This document shows, one piece after another, positions 1-7,317 of a stretch of DNA of 7,937 nucleotides (the first letter of the stretch is position 1; each line of letters starts with the position of its first letter). Source of the stretch: Rhodospirillales bacterium. Its GTDB lineage: Bacteria > Pseudomonadota > Alphaproteobacteria > Acetobacterales > Acetobacteraceae. The DNA is taken from the NCBI GenBank assembly GCA_018971455.1, contig JAGXAV010000081.1, positions 1 to 7,937 on the forward strand, given 5' to 3'. Position numbers and translations under genes: made by a program. Under the pieces are notes generated by a model, which had not been told where the DNA came from, ran no database searches, and saw only the letters and a program-made list of their open reading frames with translations.

Positions 1-1286
1 GTGGCGGTATTGGCCGCACCCGCCGAATCGGCGGTGCCGGCGGAGGCGGGGGCAGCGGCGACCCGGGCCGCCAGCGCCGCCAGGATGGCCGGATCGATCG
101 CCGGCGCGCGCGGCGGGGTGGCGGCACTCTGGGTGAGCGCCGTCGACAGGCGGCCGAGATGGGGCTGCCGCGCGCCGACCTCGGCCGAGTAATCCTGGCC
201 GGGGTTGAAACGGTCGGCGAGGAGCTGGAGGAAGGAGGTGTGGTCGAGCGGGTCGGTGAACGGCACGCCGCGCGCGGCCTGCGGGCTGACGATGAAGGCG
301 GGCACGCGCACGCCGGTGGTGGCGATCGCCGCACCGCCGACGCTGGCGGGGATTGCCAATGGTGCGGCGTGGTCGAAGAAGCCGCCATGCTCGTCATAGG
401 TGACGATCATCATCGTCCTCGCCCAGCGCGCCGGGTTGGAAATCAGGATGGCGTAGATGTCGGCGAGCAGGGCCTGGCCGCGGGCGATGCCGGTGGGCGG
501 GTGGTCGTCATTCGGCGTGCCGTGCGGGCCATCGGTGTATTCCGGCTCGATGAAGATGACGCTGGGCATGGCGGCGGCGCCGGCCCAGTGGGCGCGCAGG
601 CCGTTGTAGCGGCGGAAATGGCCGCGCCCGCCCAGCTCGGACAGCGCCAGGGAGGTGACGATCTCACCGGCCCAGCCGGGCATGAGGGCGAAGAAGGGGA
701 AGAAATCCCCGCTCTGATAGGCGCACCACGAGACCTTGTGGGCGGTCAGCCAGTCATAGACGAGATCCTGGTCGGGCAGGAACACCGCGGCGTTGTCGAG
801 AATGGTGCTGTGCCCGCTCATCGCCATCAGCCGGTTGGGCTGCGTGCCGGTGGGCAGGGCGGCGAACCAGTGGTCGCAGATGACGTAGTTGCGCGCGAAG
901 AAGTCGAAGACCGGCACTCCGTCCTGCTGGTAATGGCCCATCACCGCCGAGGGATCGGCCGGCGGGGGCGAGCGCGTCATGTAGCTCTCCACGAAGCCGC
1001 CGAGGTTGGGGGTGCCGGCGGCCGGGATGGCGATCTGGCGGGCGATGGCGGCGTGGTCGTGCGGCGGATCGTCGATCTGCTCGATGGCGGGATCCAGCCG
1101 GTGCAGCGCATAAGCCTGGCCGGCGTGCAGATTGTCGCGGGCGGCGCGCCATTGCGGATCGTCGCGCAGCCCCTCGACGGCCATGGGTGGATTGGCGGCG
1201 GCGGTGGAGAGGTAGCCGACCGCATGGTCGAAGGAGCGGTTCTCCAGCATGACGAAGACGATGATGTCGATGTCCTGCAGGGCCAT
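1..1286 (-). CDS. Phosphoesterase family protein (phospholipase C / acid phosphatase superfamily), 3' end outside window
   Basis: This is a metal-dependent phosphoesterase of the bacterial phospholipase C/AcpA type (Pfam Phosphoesterase, PF04185), expected to hydrolyse phosphate mono- or diesters. Hand translation gives 428 open codons up to the left edge, with no stop. Family landmarks appear in order: ENRSFDH (residues 15-21), MGHY near 116, NRLMAMSGH (151-159, including Ser157), IEPEY near 247, PNDDHPP (258-264) and TYDEHGGFFDH (296-306). Acidic residues and histidines in these blocks are metal and catalytic ligands in the family. The tail after about residue 388 is Ala/Pro-rich, so little of the protein is probably missing. 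The ATG at 1286 has GGAG at 1293-1296 with 6-nt spacing. The protein starts almost directly at the catalytic fold (MALQDIDIIVFVMLEN) with no Sec or Tat signal, so a cytoplasmic location is inferred, unlike classical secreted phospholipases C. The substrate is not determinable. Confidence 0.9.
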   Translation of the reverse strand, partial: MALQDIDIIVFVMLENRSFDHAVGYLSTAAANPPMAVEGLRDDPQWRAARDNLHAGQAYALHRLDPAIEQIDDPPHDHAAIARQIAIPAAGTPNLGGFVESYMTRSPPPADPSAVMGHYQQDGVPVFDFFARNYVICDHWFAALPTGTQPNRLMAMSGHSTILDNAAVFLPDQDLVYDWLTAHKVSWCAYQSGDFFPFFALMPGWAGEIVTSLALSELGGRGHFRRYNGLRAHWAGAAAMPSVIFIEPEYTDGPHGTPNDDHPPTGIARGQALLADIYAILISNPARWARTMMIVTYDEHGGFFDHAAPLAIPASVGGAAIATTGVRVPAFIVSPQAARGVPFTDPLDHTSFLQLLADRFNPGQDYSAEVGARQPHLGRLSTALTQSAATPPRAPAIDPAILAALAARVAAAPASAGTADSAGAANTA

Positions 1287-1292
1287 GGCGCG

Positions 1293-1296
1293 CTCC
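1293..1296 (-). promoter_or_regulatory. Ribosome binding site of the phosphoesterase gene
   Basis: On the minus strand GGAG lies 6 nt before the ATG at 1286. It supports that start, which would otherwise be doubtful because the protein lacks the signal peptide many relatives carry. Confidence 0.6.
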
Positions 1297-1441
1297 GTCG
1301 TTCTGGTTTCCCGCCGAGAGATTGGGATGCCGGCGCGGCCTGTCCATCGCCTCACGCCAACGTGCATTCTGCGCCGGGCGATGTTCGTTCAGGGTAACGG
1401 ACGAGGCATGCGTTTGGCGCCGTCGGGCAGGCAGCTTGAGC

Positions 1442-1447
1442 GGGAGG
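1442..1447 (+). promoter_or_regulatory. Ribosome binding site choosing the start of the membrane protein gene
   Basis: GGGAGG sits 5 nt before the ATG at 1453. The two in-frame ATGs further upstream, at 1381 and 1408, lack a well-spaced Shine-Dalgarno sequence; the one at 1408 has GAGG only 1 nt away. The short hydrophilic leaders they would add do not resemble a signal sequence. The site therefore favours 1453. Confidence 0.6.
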
Positions 1448-1452
1448 CGGGC

Positions 1453-2715
1453 ATGCGCTGGTGGATGCGCTGCGGCGGACTGGGTCTGGTGGCGGCGACA
1501 GGCTTGGGGGTGGCCGCGGCGCTGGCGCTGGCCGCCGGCGCGATTGCGGTGATCGGCGGCGGCCTGCTGCCGGTGGCCTGGCGCACCCCGCGCACGGATA
1601 TTTACGGCTTCGCGCTGGTCTGCGTGGTGCTGGCGCTGTGGCTGCTGATGGTTCCGATCCTGAGCTATCTGCGCCAGGGGCAGGCGCGCAAGATCGCCAC
1701 CATTCGCGGCTTCTATTCGGCCGAGCTGATCCTGCGCTACTTCGATCAGTTCTGGCGCGGGCGGGCCGAGGCGATGGCGCTGGTGGCGGCCTGGCGCGCC
1801 GCCGACGGGGCGATCGACGATGCGTTGCGCGCGCGCGCCGATGACAGTTTCGCCGCCTTCTTCGAGGAGGAGTTCGGCGGAGCGAAATTCGCGGCACCGG
1901 CCATGCTGCTCGCCGCGATCGGGTTCATCGTCCTGTTCTTCGGCTTTGCCGGCGGGCTGGCGCTGGCCGAGCGGCTCGCCGGCGCGGGCGTGCCCGTGCG
2001 CCCGCTTGGCGTGCAGATGGATCTGGTCAGCCTCGCCGCGATCTTCGGCGCCTATACCTGGATCGGGTCGGACGTGATCCTGCGGGCGCACCGCCTGACG
2101 CTGCATCCGACCGATCTGCTGTGGTATGCGCTGCGGCTCGTCGTTGCCGTGCCGCTTGGCCAGGCGGTGGCGCAGATTGCCGGTTCGGGCGCCGGGCAAT
2201 CGGGGGCGTTTCTGGCCTTCGTCGTCAGCATGTTCTCGTTCGACAGCATTGCCCGCACCCTGACCGGCGTCGCCGCGCGCGCCAATGCGCTGCCGGAGGC
2301 GGGCCCGGAGGAACGTGCCGACGTGGTGCTGAAGCTGCCGGGCGTGGACCAGGAGGGGGCGCGGACGCTGACCATGGAGGGAGTGGGCACGATCGCGCAG
2401 CTGATCGCGGCCGATCCGGTGCGGCTGAGCATCCAAACGGGGCTCGCCTTCGAATATGTGCTCGGGCTGGTGGATGCGGCGCTGCTGTGGCGGTGCGTGG
2501 GCGCGCAGCTCGATCTGCTGCGCCCGTTCGGCTTCATCGGCGCCTCGCAGGTGCGCGACTTCGTGGGGGCGCCGCCGGCCGGGGTGGATGCGGCGCAGCT
2601 CTATTCCGCGGTCGCGACACGGATCGGCGTGAGCGAGCAGGGCGTGCGCAACGCATTCACCATGCTGGCCGCCGACCCCTATGTCGCCTTCGTCGGCGAT
2701 CTGCTGACGGCGTAG
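1453..2715 (+). CDS. Multi-pass membrane protein of unknown function with helix-hairpin-helix-like C-terminal region
   Basis: I do not recognise a named family. The 420-residue protein starts with a long Ala/Gly/Leu hydrophobic stretch (about 9-40) and a second membrane segment (about 50-72). A soluble, charged stretch follows (75-145, including an EEE cluster near 138-140). Further hydrophobic segments lie near 147-172, 187-210, 224-243 and 250-265. The C-terminal third (about 280-420) is soluble. Within it, residues 295-346 read LPGVDQEGARTL, then GVGTIAQLIAADPVRL, then a hydrophobic helix ending in ALLW, which resembles tandem helix-hairpin-helix (HhH) modules. A weaker echo, FGFIGASQVRDF, lies at 359-370. 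HhH modules usually bind DNA or other proteins, so their fusion to a membrane anchor is unusual; the resemblance is by eye only. The start at 1453 rests on GGGAGG 5 nt upstream. It is transcribed divergently from the phosphoesterase and converges on livM with 5 bp between stops. A real coding region is supported by its coherent membrane/soluble pattern and its own ribosome binding site. Confidence 0.8.
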   Translation: MRWWMRCGGLGLVAATGLGVAAALALAAGAIAVIGGGLLPVAWRTPRTDIYGFALVCVVLALWLLMVPILSYLRQGQARKIATIRGFYSAELILRYFDQFWRGRAEAMALVAAWRAADGAIDDALRARADDSFAAFFEEEFGGAKFAAPAMLLAAIGFIVLFFGFAGGLALAERLAGAGVPVRPLGVQMDLVSLAAIFGAYTWIGSDVILRAHRLTLHPTDLLWYALRLVVAVPLGQAVAQIAGSGAGQSGAFLAFVVSMFSFDSIARTLTGVAARANALPEAGPEERADVVLKLPGVDQEGARTLTMEGVGTIAQLIAADPVRLSIQTGLAFEYVLGLVDAALLWRCVGAQLDLLRPFGFIGASQVRDFVGAPPAGVDAAQLYSAVATRIGVSEQGVRNAFTMLAADPYVAFVGDLLTA

Positions 2716-2724
2716 GCTTCCTAC
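2712..2724. terminator. Short perfect inverted repeat spanning two convergent stop codons; possible weak bidirectional terminator
   Basis: GTAGG-CTT-CCTAC is a perfect 5-bp stem with a 3-nt loop. The left arm contains the TAG stop of the plus-strand membrane protein gene, and the right arm contains, on the other strand, the TAG stop of livM. No T-tract follows on either side, so intrinsic termination is doubtful. It is the only hairpin seen in the 5-bp gap between the two convergent genes. Confidence 0.3.
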
Positions 2725-3653
2725 AGCGCGATGCGCAGGCGAGCGGCGAGTTCGCCGATGATGCCGCGGCGGAAGGCGAGCACGCAGACGACGAAGATGA
2801 CGCCCTGCGTCACGGTCACCCAGGAGCCGAACTGGGCGAGGTAATTCTCCATCGACGTGTAGATCACCGCCCCCATGACCGGGCCGAAGACCGTGCCGAG
2901 GCCGCCGAGCAGGGTGATCAGCACGATTCCGCCGGAGGTCGAAAAATGCACGTCCGTCAGCGTCGCGATGCCGAACACGAGCGCCTTGGCGCCGCCGGCG
3001 AGGCCGGCAATGCCGGCGGACAGGATGAAGGCGATGAGCTTGTAGTCGTCGGTGCGGTAGCCGAGCGAGATGGCGCGCGGCTCGTTCTCGCGGATCGCCT
3101 TGAGAACCTGGCCGAAGGGCGAGTGGATGATGCGGTGAATGAGCAGGAAGACGGCCAGGAACAGCACCGCGACCAGCGCGTACATCGCCATGTCGCTGTT
3201 GAGCGAGAACAGGCCGAACAGCCGGCCGCGCGGGATCTGCTGGATGCCGTCCTCGCCATGGGTGAAGGGCGCCTGCACGCAGAAGAAATAGGCCATCTGC
3301 GCCAGCGCCAGCGTGATCATGGCGAAGTAGATGCCCTGGCGGCGGATGGCGAGCCAGCCGAACACCGTGCCGAGGGCCGCACCGGTGAGGGTGCCGAGCA
3401 GGATGGCGATTTCCGGCGAAAGGCCCCAGCCCTTGGCGGCGTAGGCGGCGACATAGGCGCCCATGCCGTAATAGGCGGCGTGGCCGAAGCTCATCAGCCC
3501 GACATAGCCGATGAGCAGGTTGAAGGCGCAGGCGAACAGCGCCACGCACAGCACCTTCATCAGAAAGATCGGGTAGAGCACGAAGGGGCCGGCGATCACC
3601 AGGATGGTCATCACCAGGAAGGCCGCGGCCTGGGGGCGGGAGAAGCCCAGCAT
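2721..3653 (-). CDS. livM: Branched-chain amino acid-type ABC transporter, permease LivM
   Basis: This is the second inner-membrane permease of a HAAT/Liv-type ABC importer. It pairs with LivH to form the channel and is driven by LivG and LivF. The 310-residue product has the usual length and about nine hydrophobic segments (roughly 8-30, 31-50, 62-76, 81-101, 108-126, 154-173, 205-226, 241-266 and 281-295). Family marks are GYVGLMSFGHAAYYGMGAY (49-67), RRQGIYFAMITLALAQ (104-119) and the cytoplasmic ATPase-coupling loop around SPFGQVLKAIRENEPRAISLGY (178-199). The periplasmic stretch THGEDGIQQIP (131-141) is the TGG/GxxGI-type loop of LivM. The ATG at 3653 lies 1 nt beyond the livH stop (TGA-C-ATG), with GGAAGG about 10 nt upstream inside livH, so translational coupling is likely. 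It is the last gene of the operon; no strong terminator follows, because a convergent gene ends 5 bp away. Confidence 0.95.
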   Translation of the reverse strand: MLGFSRPQAAAFLVMTILVIAGPFVLYPIFLMKVLCVALFACAFNLLIGYVGLMSFGHAAYYGMGAYVAAYAAKGWGLSPEIAILLGTLTGAALGTVFGWLAIRRQGIYFAMITLALAQMAYFFCVQAPFTHGEDGIQQIPRGRLFGLFSLNSDMAMYALVAVLFLAVFLLIHRIIHSPFGQVLKAIRENEPRAISLGYRTDDYKLIAFILSAGIAGLAGGAKALVFGIATLTDVHFSTSGGIVLITLLGGLGTVFGPVMGAVIYTSMENYLAQFGSWVTVTQGVIFVVCVLAFRRGIIGELAARLRIAL

Positions 3654-3654
3654 G

Positions 3655-4542
3655 TCAGGCGGTCCTTCCGAACAGGCCGGCGGGGCGGAACAGCAGGACG
3701 ATGACCATCACCACGAACACCACGGTGGAGGCGGCCTGCGGGTAGAAGACCTTGGTCATGCCCTCGACGACGCCGAGGCTGAAGCCGGTGAGAATGGAAC
3801 CCAGGATCGAGCCCATGCCGCCGATGACGACGACGGCAAAGACGGTGATGAGGAAGCCACCGCCGATATCGGGGGTGACCGAGTAGATCGGCGCGGCCAG
3901 CACCCCCCCGAAGGCGGCCAGAGCCACACCGCCGGCGTAGGTGAGGGTGATCATGCGCGGCACGTTGATGCCGAAGGCCTGCACCAGCGGCGCGTTCTCG
4001 GTGGCTGCGCGCAGCGTCGCGCCGAGGGAGGTTTTTTCGATCAGCAGCCAGGTGCCGAGGCACAGCACCATGGAGGCCAGCACCACCCAGCCGCGATAGA
4101 TCGGCAGGAACATGAAGCCGAGATTGACCGCGCCCTGGAGCTGGGCGGGGATGTCGTAGGGCAGGCCGGCGCTGCCGAATTCGTTGCGCAGCAGCCCCTC
4201 GATGATGAGTGCCAGGCCGAAGGTGAGCAGCAGGCCGTAGAGATGGTCGAGCCTGTAGAGCCGGCTGATGAACACACGTTCCAGCAGCACGCCGAACAGG
4301 CCGACCAGAAGCGGGGCGATGAGCAGCGCCGGCCAGTAGCCGATGCCGAAATATTGCAGCAGCCCCCAGGCGACGAACGCCCCCATCGTGAACAGCGCCC
4401 CATGGGCGAAGTTCACGATGTTGAGCATGCCGAAGATGATCGCGAGCCCTAGCGAGAGCAGCGCGTAGAAGGCGCCGTTGATCAGGCCGAGCAGGAGCTG
4501 GCCGAACAGCAGCGGTGCCGGGTATCCGAAGATCATCAGCAT
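3655..4542 (-). CDS. livH: Branched-chain amino acid-type ABC transporter, permease LivH
   Basis: This is the first inner-membrane permease of the Liv-type importer, partner of LivM. The 295-residue product matches the family length. Diagnostic blocks are LINGAFYALLSLGLAIIFGM (20-39), continuing into LNIVNFAHGALFTMGAF (40-56). Others are the LLLTFGLALIIEGLLRNEFG region (104-123), the coupling loop KTSLGATLRAATENAPLVQAFG (170-191), VVVIGGMGSILGSILTGFSLG (237-257) and the terminal VLLFRPAGLFGR (282-293). About eight membrane segments are visible. The ATG at 4542 is 19 nt after the stop of the solute-binding protein gene. The interval (ending in CCCGCCCCC) contains no recognisable Shine-Dalgarno sequence, so initiation may depend on coupling or be weak. 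An ATG two codons downstream (4536) is no better. The gene abuts livM with a 1-nt gap. Confidence 0.95.
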   Translation of the reverse strand: MLMIFGYPAPLLFGQLLLGLINGAFYALLSLGLAIIFGMLNIVNFAHGALFTMGAFVAWGLLQYFGIGYWPALLIAPLLVGLFGVLLERVFISRLYRLDHLYGLLLTFGLALIIEGLLRNEFGSAGLPYDIPAQLQGAVNLGFMFLPIYRGWVVLASMVLCLGTWLLIEKTSLGATLRAATENAPLVQAFGINVPRMITLTYAGGVALAAFGGVLAAPIYSVTPDIGGGFLITVFAVVVIGGMGSILGSILTGFSLGVVEGMTKVFYPQAASTVVFVVMVIVLLFRPAGLFGRTA

Positions 4543-4561
4543 GGGGGCGGGTCTTGCCGTG

Positions 4562-5776
4562 TCAGCTCTTGATGAAGGAGCAGTGGTCGTCGGCCAGCGG
4601 ACGGTAGGAATCGGGGCCCGAGGTCGTCGAGATCAGGTTGTAGTAATCCCACGGCCCCTTGCTCTGCGCCGGCGTCTTGACCTGGAACAGGTGGCTCGGG
4701 AACAGGGCCCGGCCGTCTTCGCGGATGTTGCCCTGGTAGCAATCGTCATCGACCGGCATCTTCTTCATGCGGTTGATGATGCCGATGCCGCTCTTCTTGG
4801 CTTCCGCCACGCCCATGTCGGCGACGGCCTTGAGGAAGTGCAGGGTCGCCGAATAATTGCCGGCATGGGCCATGTTCGGCCAGTTGTTCGGCGTCTTGGA
4901 CTTCACGCGGTTGGTGAAGGCGCGGGTGCGGTCGTTGAGATCCCAGTAGAAGCTCTCGCTCAGCATTAGCCCGCCCGCGGTGCCAAGGCCGAGGGCATGC
5001 ACGTCGGTGACGAACATCAGCAGAGCGGCGATCTTCATCTTGAGGCCGAACTCATGGGCCTGCTTGATGCTGTTGACGGTGTCGCTGCCGGCATTGCACA
5101 GGCCGAGCACCTTGGCGCCGGTGGACTGCGCCTGGAGCAGGAACGAGGAATAATCGGTGGTGTTGGGGAAGGGATAGGCCGACGAGCCCAGAATCTTGCC
5201 CTTCTCCGCGACGATGAAGCGCGTCGCGTCATCCTGCAGCTGGTGGCCGAAGGCGTAGTCGGCGGTGAGGAAGTACCAGGTATCGCCGCCGGCCCGCACG
5301 GTGGCGCCGCCGGTGGACTTGCCCAGCATGTAGGTGTCGTAGACGTAGTGGATCATCGCCGGCGAGCACTGCGTGCCGGTCAGCGCCGAGCTGCCGGCGC
5401 CGCAATTCACGTAGGCCTTGTTCTTCTCCTTGGAGACCGCGCTGACGGCGAGGCCGACGGCGGAGTTCGGCACGTCGAGCACGAGATCGACCCCGTCACG
5501 GTCGTACCACTGGCGCGCGATGGCGGCGCCGACATCGGGCTTGTTCTGGTGGTCGGCGGAGAGGATCTCGACGTCGAAGCCCTTGTTGCCGAATTCGAGG
5601 GCGGCCTGCTTGGCGCAGATCAGCGAGGTCGGGCCGGAGGTGTCGCGATAGGGGCCAGACATGTCGTTCAGCACGCCGATCTTGATGGTGCTGGCGGCGC
5701 GGGCGCGGCGGCTGATGGCCGGCACGGTGGCCACCGCGGCGGCGGTGCCGAGAAGGGTGCGGCGAGAGATGTTCAT
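4562..5776 (-). CDS. ABC transporter solute-binding protein, Liv/HAAT type, Tat-exported
   Basis: This is the periplasmic receptor of the importer, of the type I fold used for branched-chain amino acids, amides and aromatic acids (Peripla_BP_6-like). The 404-residue protein opens with a twin-arginine signal: ISRRTLLG at residues 3-10, a hydrophobic stretch at 8-21, and probable cleavage after ARA at 25-27. Mature landmarks are IKIGVLNDMSGPYRDTSGP (31-49), the VEILSADHQNKPDVG region (69-83), VDLVLDVPNSAVGLAV (97-112), TWYFLTADYAFGH (166-178), DYSSFLLQAQSTGAKVLGL (208-226) and the C-terminal GPWDYYNLI (374-382). Cys125 and Cys137, and Cys346 and Cys399, could pair after folded export, but this is speculation. 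GGAG 8 nt before the ATG at 5776 fixes the start; a longer reading frame to 5863 would overlap livF. The ligand cannot be deduced. The gene sits between the ATPase and permease genes, as is common in alphaproteobacterial Liv operons. Confidence 0.93.
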   Translation of the reverse strand: MNISRRTLLGTAAAVATVPAISRRARAASTIKIGVLNDMSGPYRDTSGPTSLICAKQAALEFGNKGFDVEILSADHQNKPDVGAAIARQWYDRDGVDLVLDVPNSAVGLAVSAVSKEKNKAYVNCGAGSSALTGTQCSPAMIHYVYDTYMLGKSTGGATVRAGGDTWYFLTADYAFGHQLQDDATRFIVAEKGKILGSSAYPFPNTTDYSSFLLQAQSTGAKVLGLCNAGSDTVNSIKQAHEFGLKMKIAALLMFVTDVHALGLGTAGGLMLSESFYWDLNDRTRAFTNRVKSKTPNNWPNMAHAGNYSATLHFLKAVADMGVAEAKKSGIGIINRMKKMPVDDDCYQGNIREDGRALFPSHLFQVKTPAQSKGPWDYYNLISTTSGPDSYRPLADDHCSFIKS

Positions 5777-5784
5777 CAACGATT

Positions 5785-5788
5785 CTCC
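5785..5788 (-). promoter_or_regulatory. Ribosome binding site of the solute-binding protein gene
   Basis: GGAG on the minus strand lies 8 nt before the ATG at 5776. It is embedded in the 8-bp palindrome CTCCGGAG (5785-5792). It decides between 5776 and the upstream in-frame start at 5863, which would lie inside livF. Confidence 0.6.
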
Positions 5789-5810
5789 GGAGTTGGACGT
5801 TTCGGTCAGC

Positions 5811-6533
5811 TCAGACGCCAAGATAGTCGTGCAGCTTGTCCATGTTGGCGTGCAGGTCGGCATTGTCGATCATGTCGATCACGCGGCCATGTTCCATGAC
5901 GTAGTGACGGTCGGCGACGGTGGCGGCGAAGTGGAAGTTCTGCTCCACCAGAAGCACGGTGAAGCCGCGTTGCTTGATCTCGCGGATGGTGCGGCCGATC
6001 TGCTGGACGATGACCGGGGCGAGCCCTTCGGTCGGCTCGTCGAGCAGCAGGAACTTCGCCCCGGTGCGCAGGATGCGGGCGATCGCCAGCATCTGCTGCT
6101 CGCCACCGGAGAGTTTCGTCCCCTGGCTGCCGGCGCGTTCCTTGAGGTTGGGAAACAGCTCGTGAATGGTGGCGACATCGAGGCCGCCCGGCGCCACCAC
6201 CCGCGGCAGCATGAGGTTCTCGGTGACGTTGAGGGAGGCGAAGATGCCGCGCTCCTCCGGGCAGATGGCGATGCCGGCGCGCGCGATCTGGTCCGGCCGC
6301 AGACCGATCATCTCCTGGCCGTTGAAGCCGATATGGCCCTCGCGCTGCGGCACCAGGCCCATGATGCTCTTCATCGTCGTCGTCTTGCCGGCGCCGTTGC
6401 GGCCAAGCAACGTCACCACCTCGCCCTCGCGCACGTCGAAATCCACCCCGTGCAGGACGTGGCTTTCGCCGTACCAGGCGTTCAGCTTGCGGACTTCGAG
6501 CATCGGCCGGTGGCCCGTTCCCGCCTCAGGCAT
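5811..6533 (-). CDS. livF: Branched-chain amino acid-type ABC transporter, ATPase LivF
   Basis: This is one of the two cytoplasmic ATPases powering the importer. The 240-residue product is of normal length. Visible motifs are Walker A GRNGAGKT (44-51), the LivF-type block ICPEERGIFASLNVTENL (90-107), the ABC signature LSGGEQQ (141-147), Walker B FLLLDEPTEG (161-170) and VEQNF (196-200). In the last block Gln replaces the switch histidine, as is usual for LivF. The ATG at 6533 overlaps the end of livG by 8 bp (ATGCCTGA), with GGGGA about 6 nt upstream, indicating coupled translation. A second in-frame ATG at 6503 (MLEVRKLN) would give the more compact family-like N-terminus and cannot be excluded. 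The gene is followed after 34 bp by the solute-binding protein gene. Confidence 0.95.
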   Translation of the reverse strand: MPEAGTGHRPMLEVRKLNAWYGESHVLHGVDFDVREGEVVTLLGRNGAGKTTTMKSIMGLVPQREGHIGFNGQEMIGLRPDQIARAGIAICPEERGIFASLNVTENLMLPRVVAPGGLDVATIHELFPNLKERAGSQGTKLSGGEQQMLAIARILRTGAKFLLLDEPTEGLAPVIVQQIGRTIREIKQRGFTVLLVEQNFHFAATVADRHYVMEHGRVIDMIDNADLHANMDKLHDYLGV

Positions 6534-7278
6534 CGGCCGTCCCCAGATAGGCGGCGATCACCTCGGGATTCTGCGAGACGCTGGCGTAGTCACCCTCCGC
6601 CAGAACCTGGCCGCGGGCGAGCACGGTGAGGGTGTCGCACAAGCCCTCGACGACGGAGAGGTTGTGTTCGACCATCAGGATGGTGCGGCCGGCGCGGATG
6701 CGGCGGATGAGGGCGACGGTGCGATCGACATCCTCGTGCGTCATGCCGGCGGTGGGTTCGTCGAGCAGCATCATTTCGGGCTCGAGGGCGAGGGTGGTGG
6801 CGATCTCCAGGGCCCGTTTGCGGCCATAGGGAAGCTGGCCGGCGGCGGTGTCGGCGTACTCGGCCAGGCCGACATCGTCGAGCAGGGCGCGGGCGCGGTC
6901 GTTGTAGACGCTCAGCACCGATTCCGACCGCCAGAAATCGAAGCTCGCGCCGCGGGCCCGCTGCAGCGCGATGCGGACATTCTCCAGCGCCGTCAGATGG
7001 GCGAAGACGGCCGAGATCTGGAAGCTGCGCACCAGGCCGAGCCGGGCGACGGCGGCCGGCTTGAGGCCGGTGATGTCACGCCCCTTGAAGCGGATGGTGC
7101 CGCGCGTCGGCTGGAGGAACTTGGTCAGCAGGTTGAAGCAGGTGGTCTTGCCGGCGCCGTTGGGGCCGATCAGGGCATGGATCGTGCCCGCGCGCACCGA
7201 GAGAGCGACGCCGTTGACCGCGACGAAGCCCCGGAATTCGCGCGTCAACCCCTCCGTAGCCAGGATGGTGTCGGACAC
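6526..7278 (-). CDS. livG: Branched-chain amino acid-type ABC transporter, ATPase LivG
   Basis: This is the second ATPase of the importer and first gene of the operon. Starting at GTG 7278 gives 250 residues, the usual LivG size. Motifs are Walker A GPNGAGKT (38-45), Q-loop RSFQ (84-87), the degenerate signature LPYGRKR (149-155) typical of LivG, Walker [11 protein letters not shown] (169-178), and the switch histidine in MVEHN (His205). The C-terminal blocks [10 protein letters not shown] and [10 protein letters not shown] are standard for the family. The start is uncertain. The GTG at 7278 is preceded by a G-rich Shine-Dalgarno-like run (7287-7293) at 8-nt spacing and yields the typical N-terminus [14 protein letters not shown]. 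The ATG at 7323 would add 15 residues ([12 protein letters not shown]...) but has no well-placed ribosome binding site. The gene ends 8 bp inside livF and is divergent from the MaoC-like gene. Confidence 0.94.
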   Translation of the reverse strand: MSDTILATEGLTREFRGFVAVNGVALSVRAGTIHALIGPNGAGKTTCFNLLTKFLQPTRGTIRFKGRDITGLKPAAVARLGLVRSFQISAVFAHLTALENVRIALQRARGASFDFWRSESVLSVYNDRARALLDDVGLAEYADTAAGQLPYGRKRALEIATTLALEPEMMLLDEPTAGMTHEDVDRTVALIRRIRAGRTILMVEHNLSVVEGLCDTLTVLARGQVLAEGDYASVSQNPEVIAAYLGTADA

Positions 7279-7286
7279 CCCGGACG

Positions 7287-7293
7287 TCCCCCC
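7287..7293 (-). promoter_or_regulatory. Shine-Dalgarno-like run deciding the livG start
   Basis: GGGGGGA on the minus strand lies 8 nt upstream of GTG 7278. It favours that GTG over the ATG at 7323, which has only GGGAT two nucleotides away. A purine run in GC-rich DNA can occur by chance, so this is moderate support. Confidence 0.4.
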
Positions 7294-7317
7294 GATATTC
7301 TTGCTGATGACGTTGAT

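Noticed and set aside
159..1397. 412-codon plus-strand open frame opposite the phosphoesterase
   Set aside because: It has G/V/E/R/H-rich shadow composition, while the minus strand encodes clear phosphoesterase motifs.
1287..1452. 166-bp divergent gap searched for promoters, operators or a small gene
   Set aside because: Apart from the two ribosome binding sites I found no convincing -35/-10 pair, dyad or small coding frame; GC-rich fragments only.
754..3549. 931-codon open frame on the minus strand, crossing the membrane protein gene and the phosphoesterase start
   Set aside because: The translation is Arg/His/Pro/Gly-rich with no domain, and it runs through two well-supported genes in other frames (livM and the membrane protein). 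It is a shadow caused by high GC content.
2121..3704. 527-codon open frame on the plus strand opposite livM
   Set aside because: The composition is typical of an antisense shadow (E/G/A/R-rich low complexity). LivM on the opposite strand is unambiguous.
5932..5946. Missing switch histidine in LivF (VEQN)
   Set aside because: Gln at this position is the usual state in LivF, while LivG keeps the histidine (VEHN here).
6826..6834. Degenerate ABC signature in LivG (LPYGRKR instead of LSGGQ)
   Set aside because: LivG proteins commonly carry LSYG/LPYG forms, so this is normal for the family rather than a defect.
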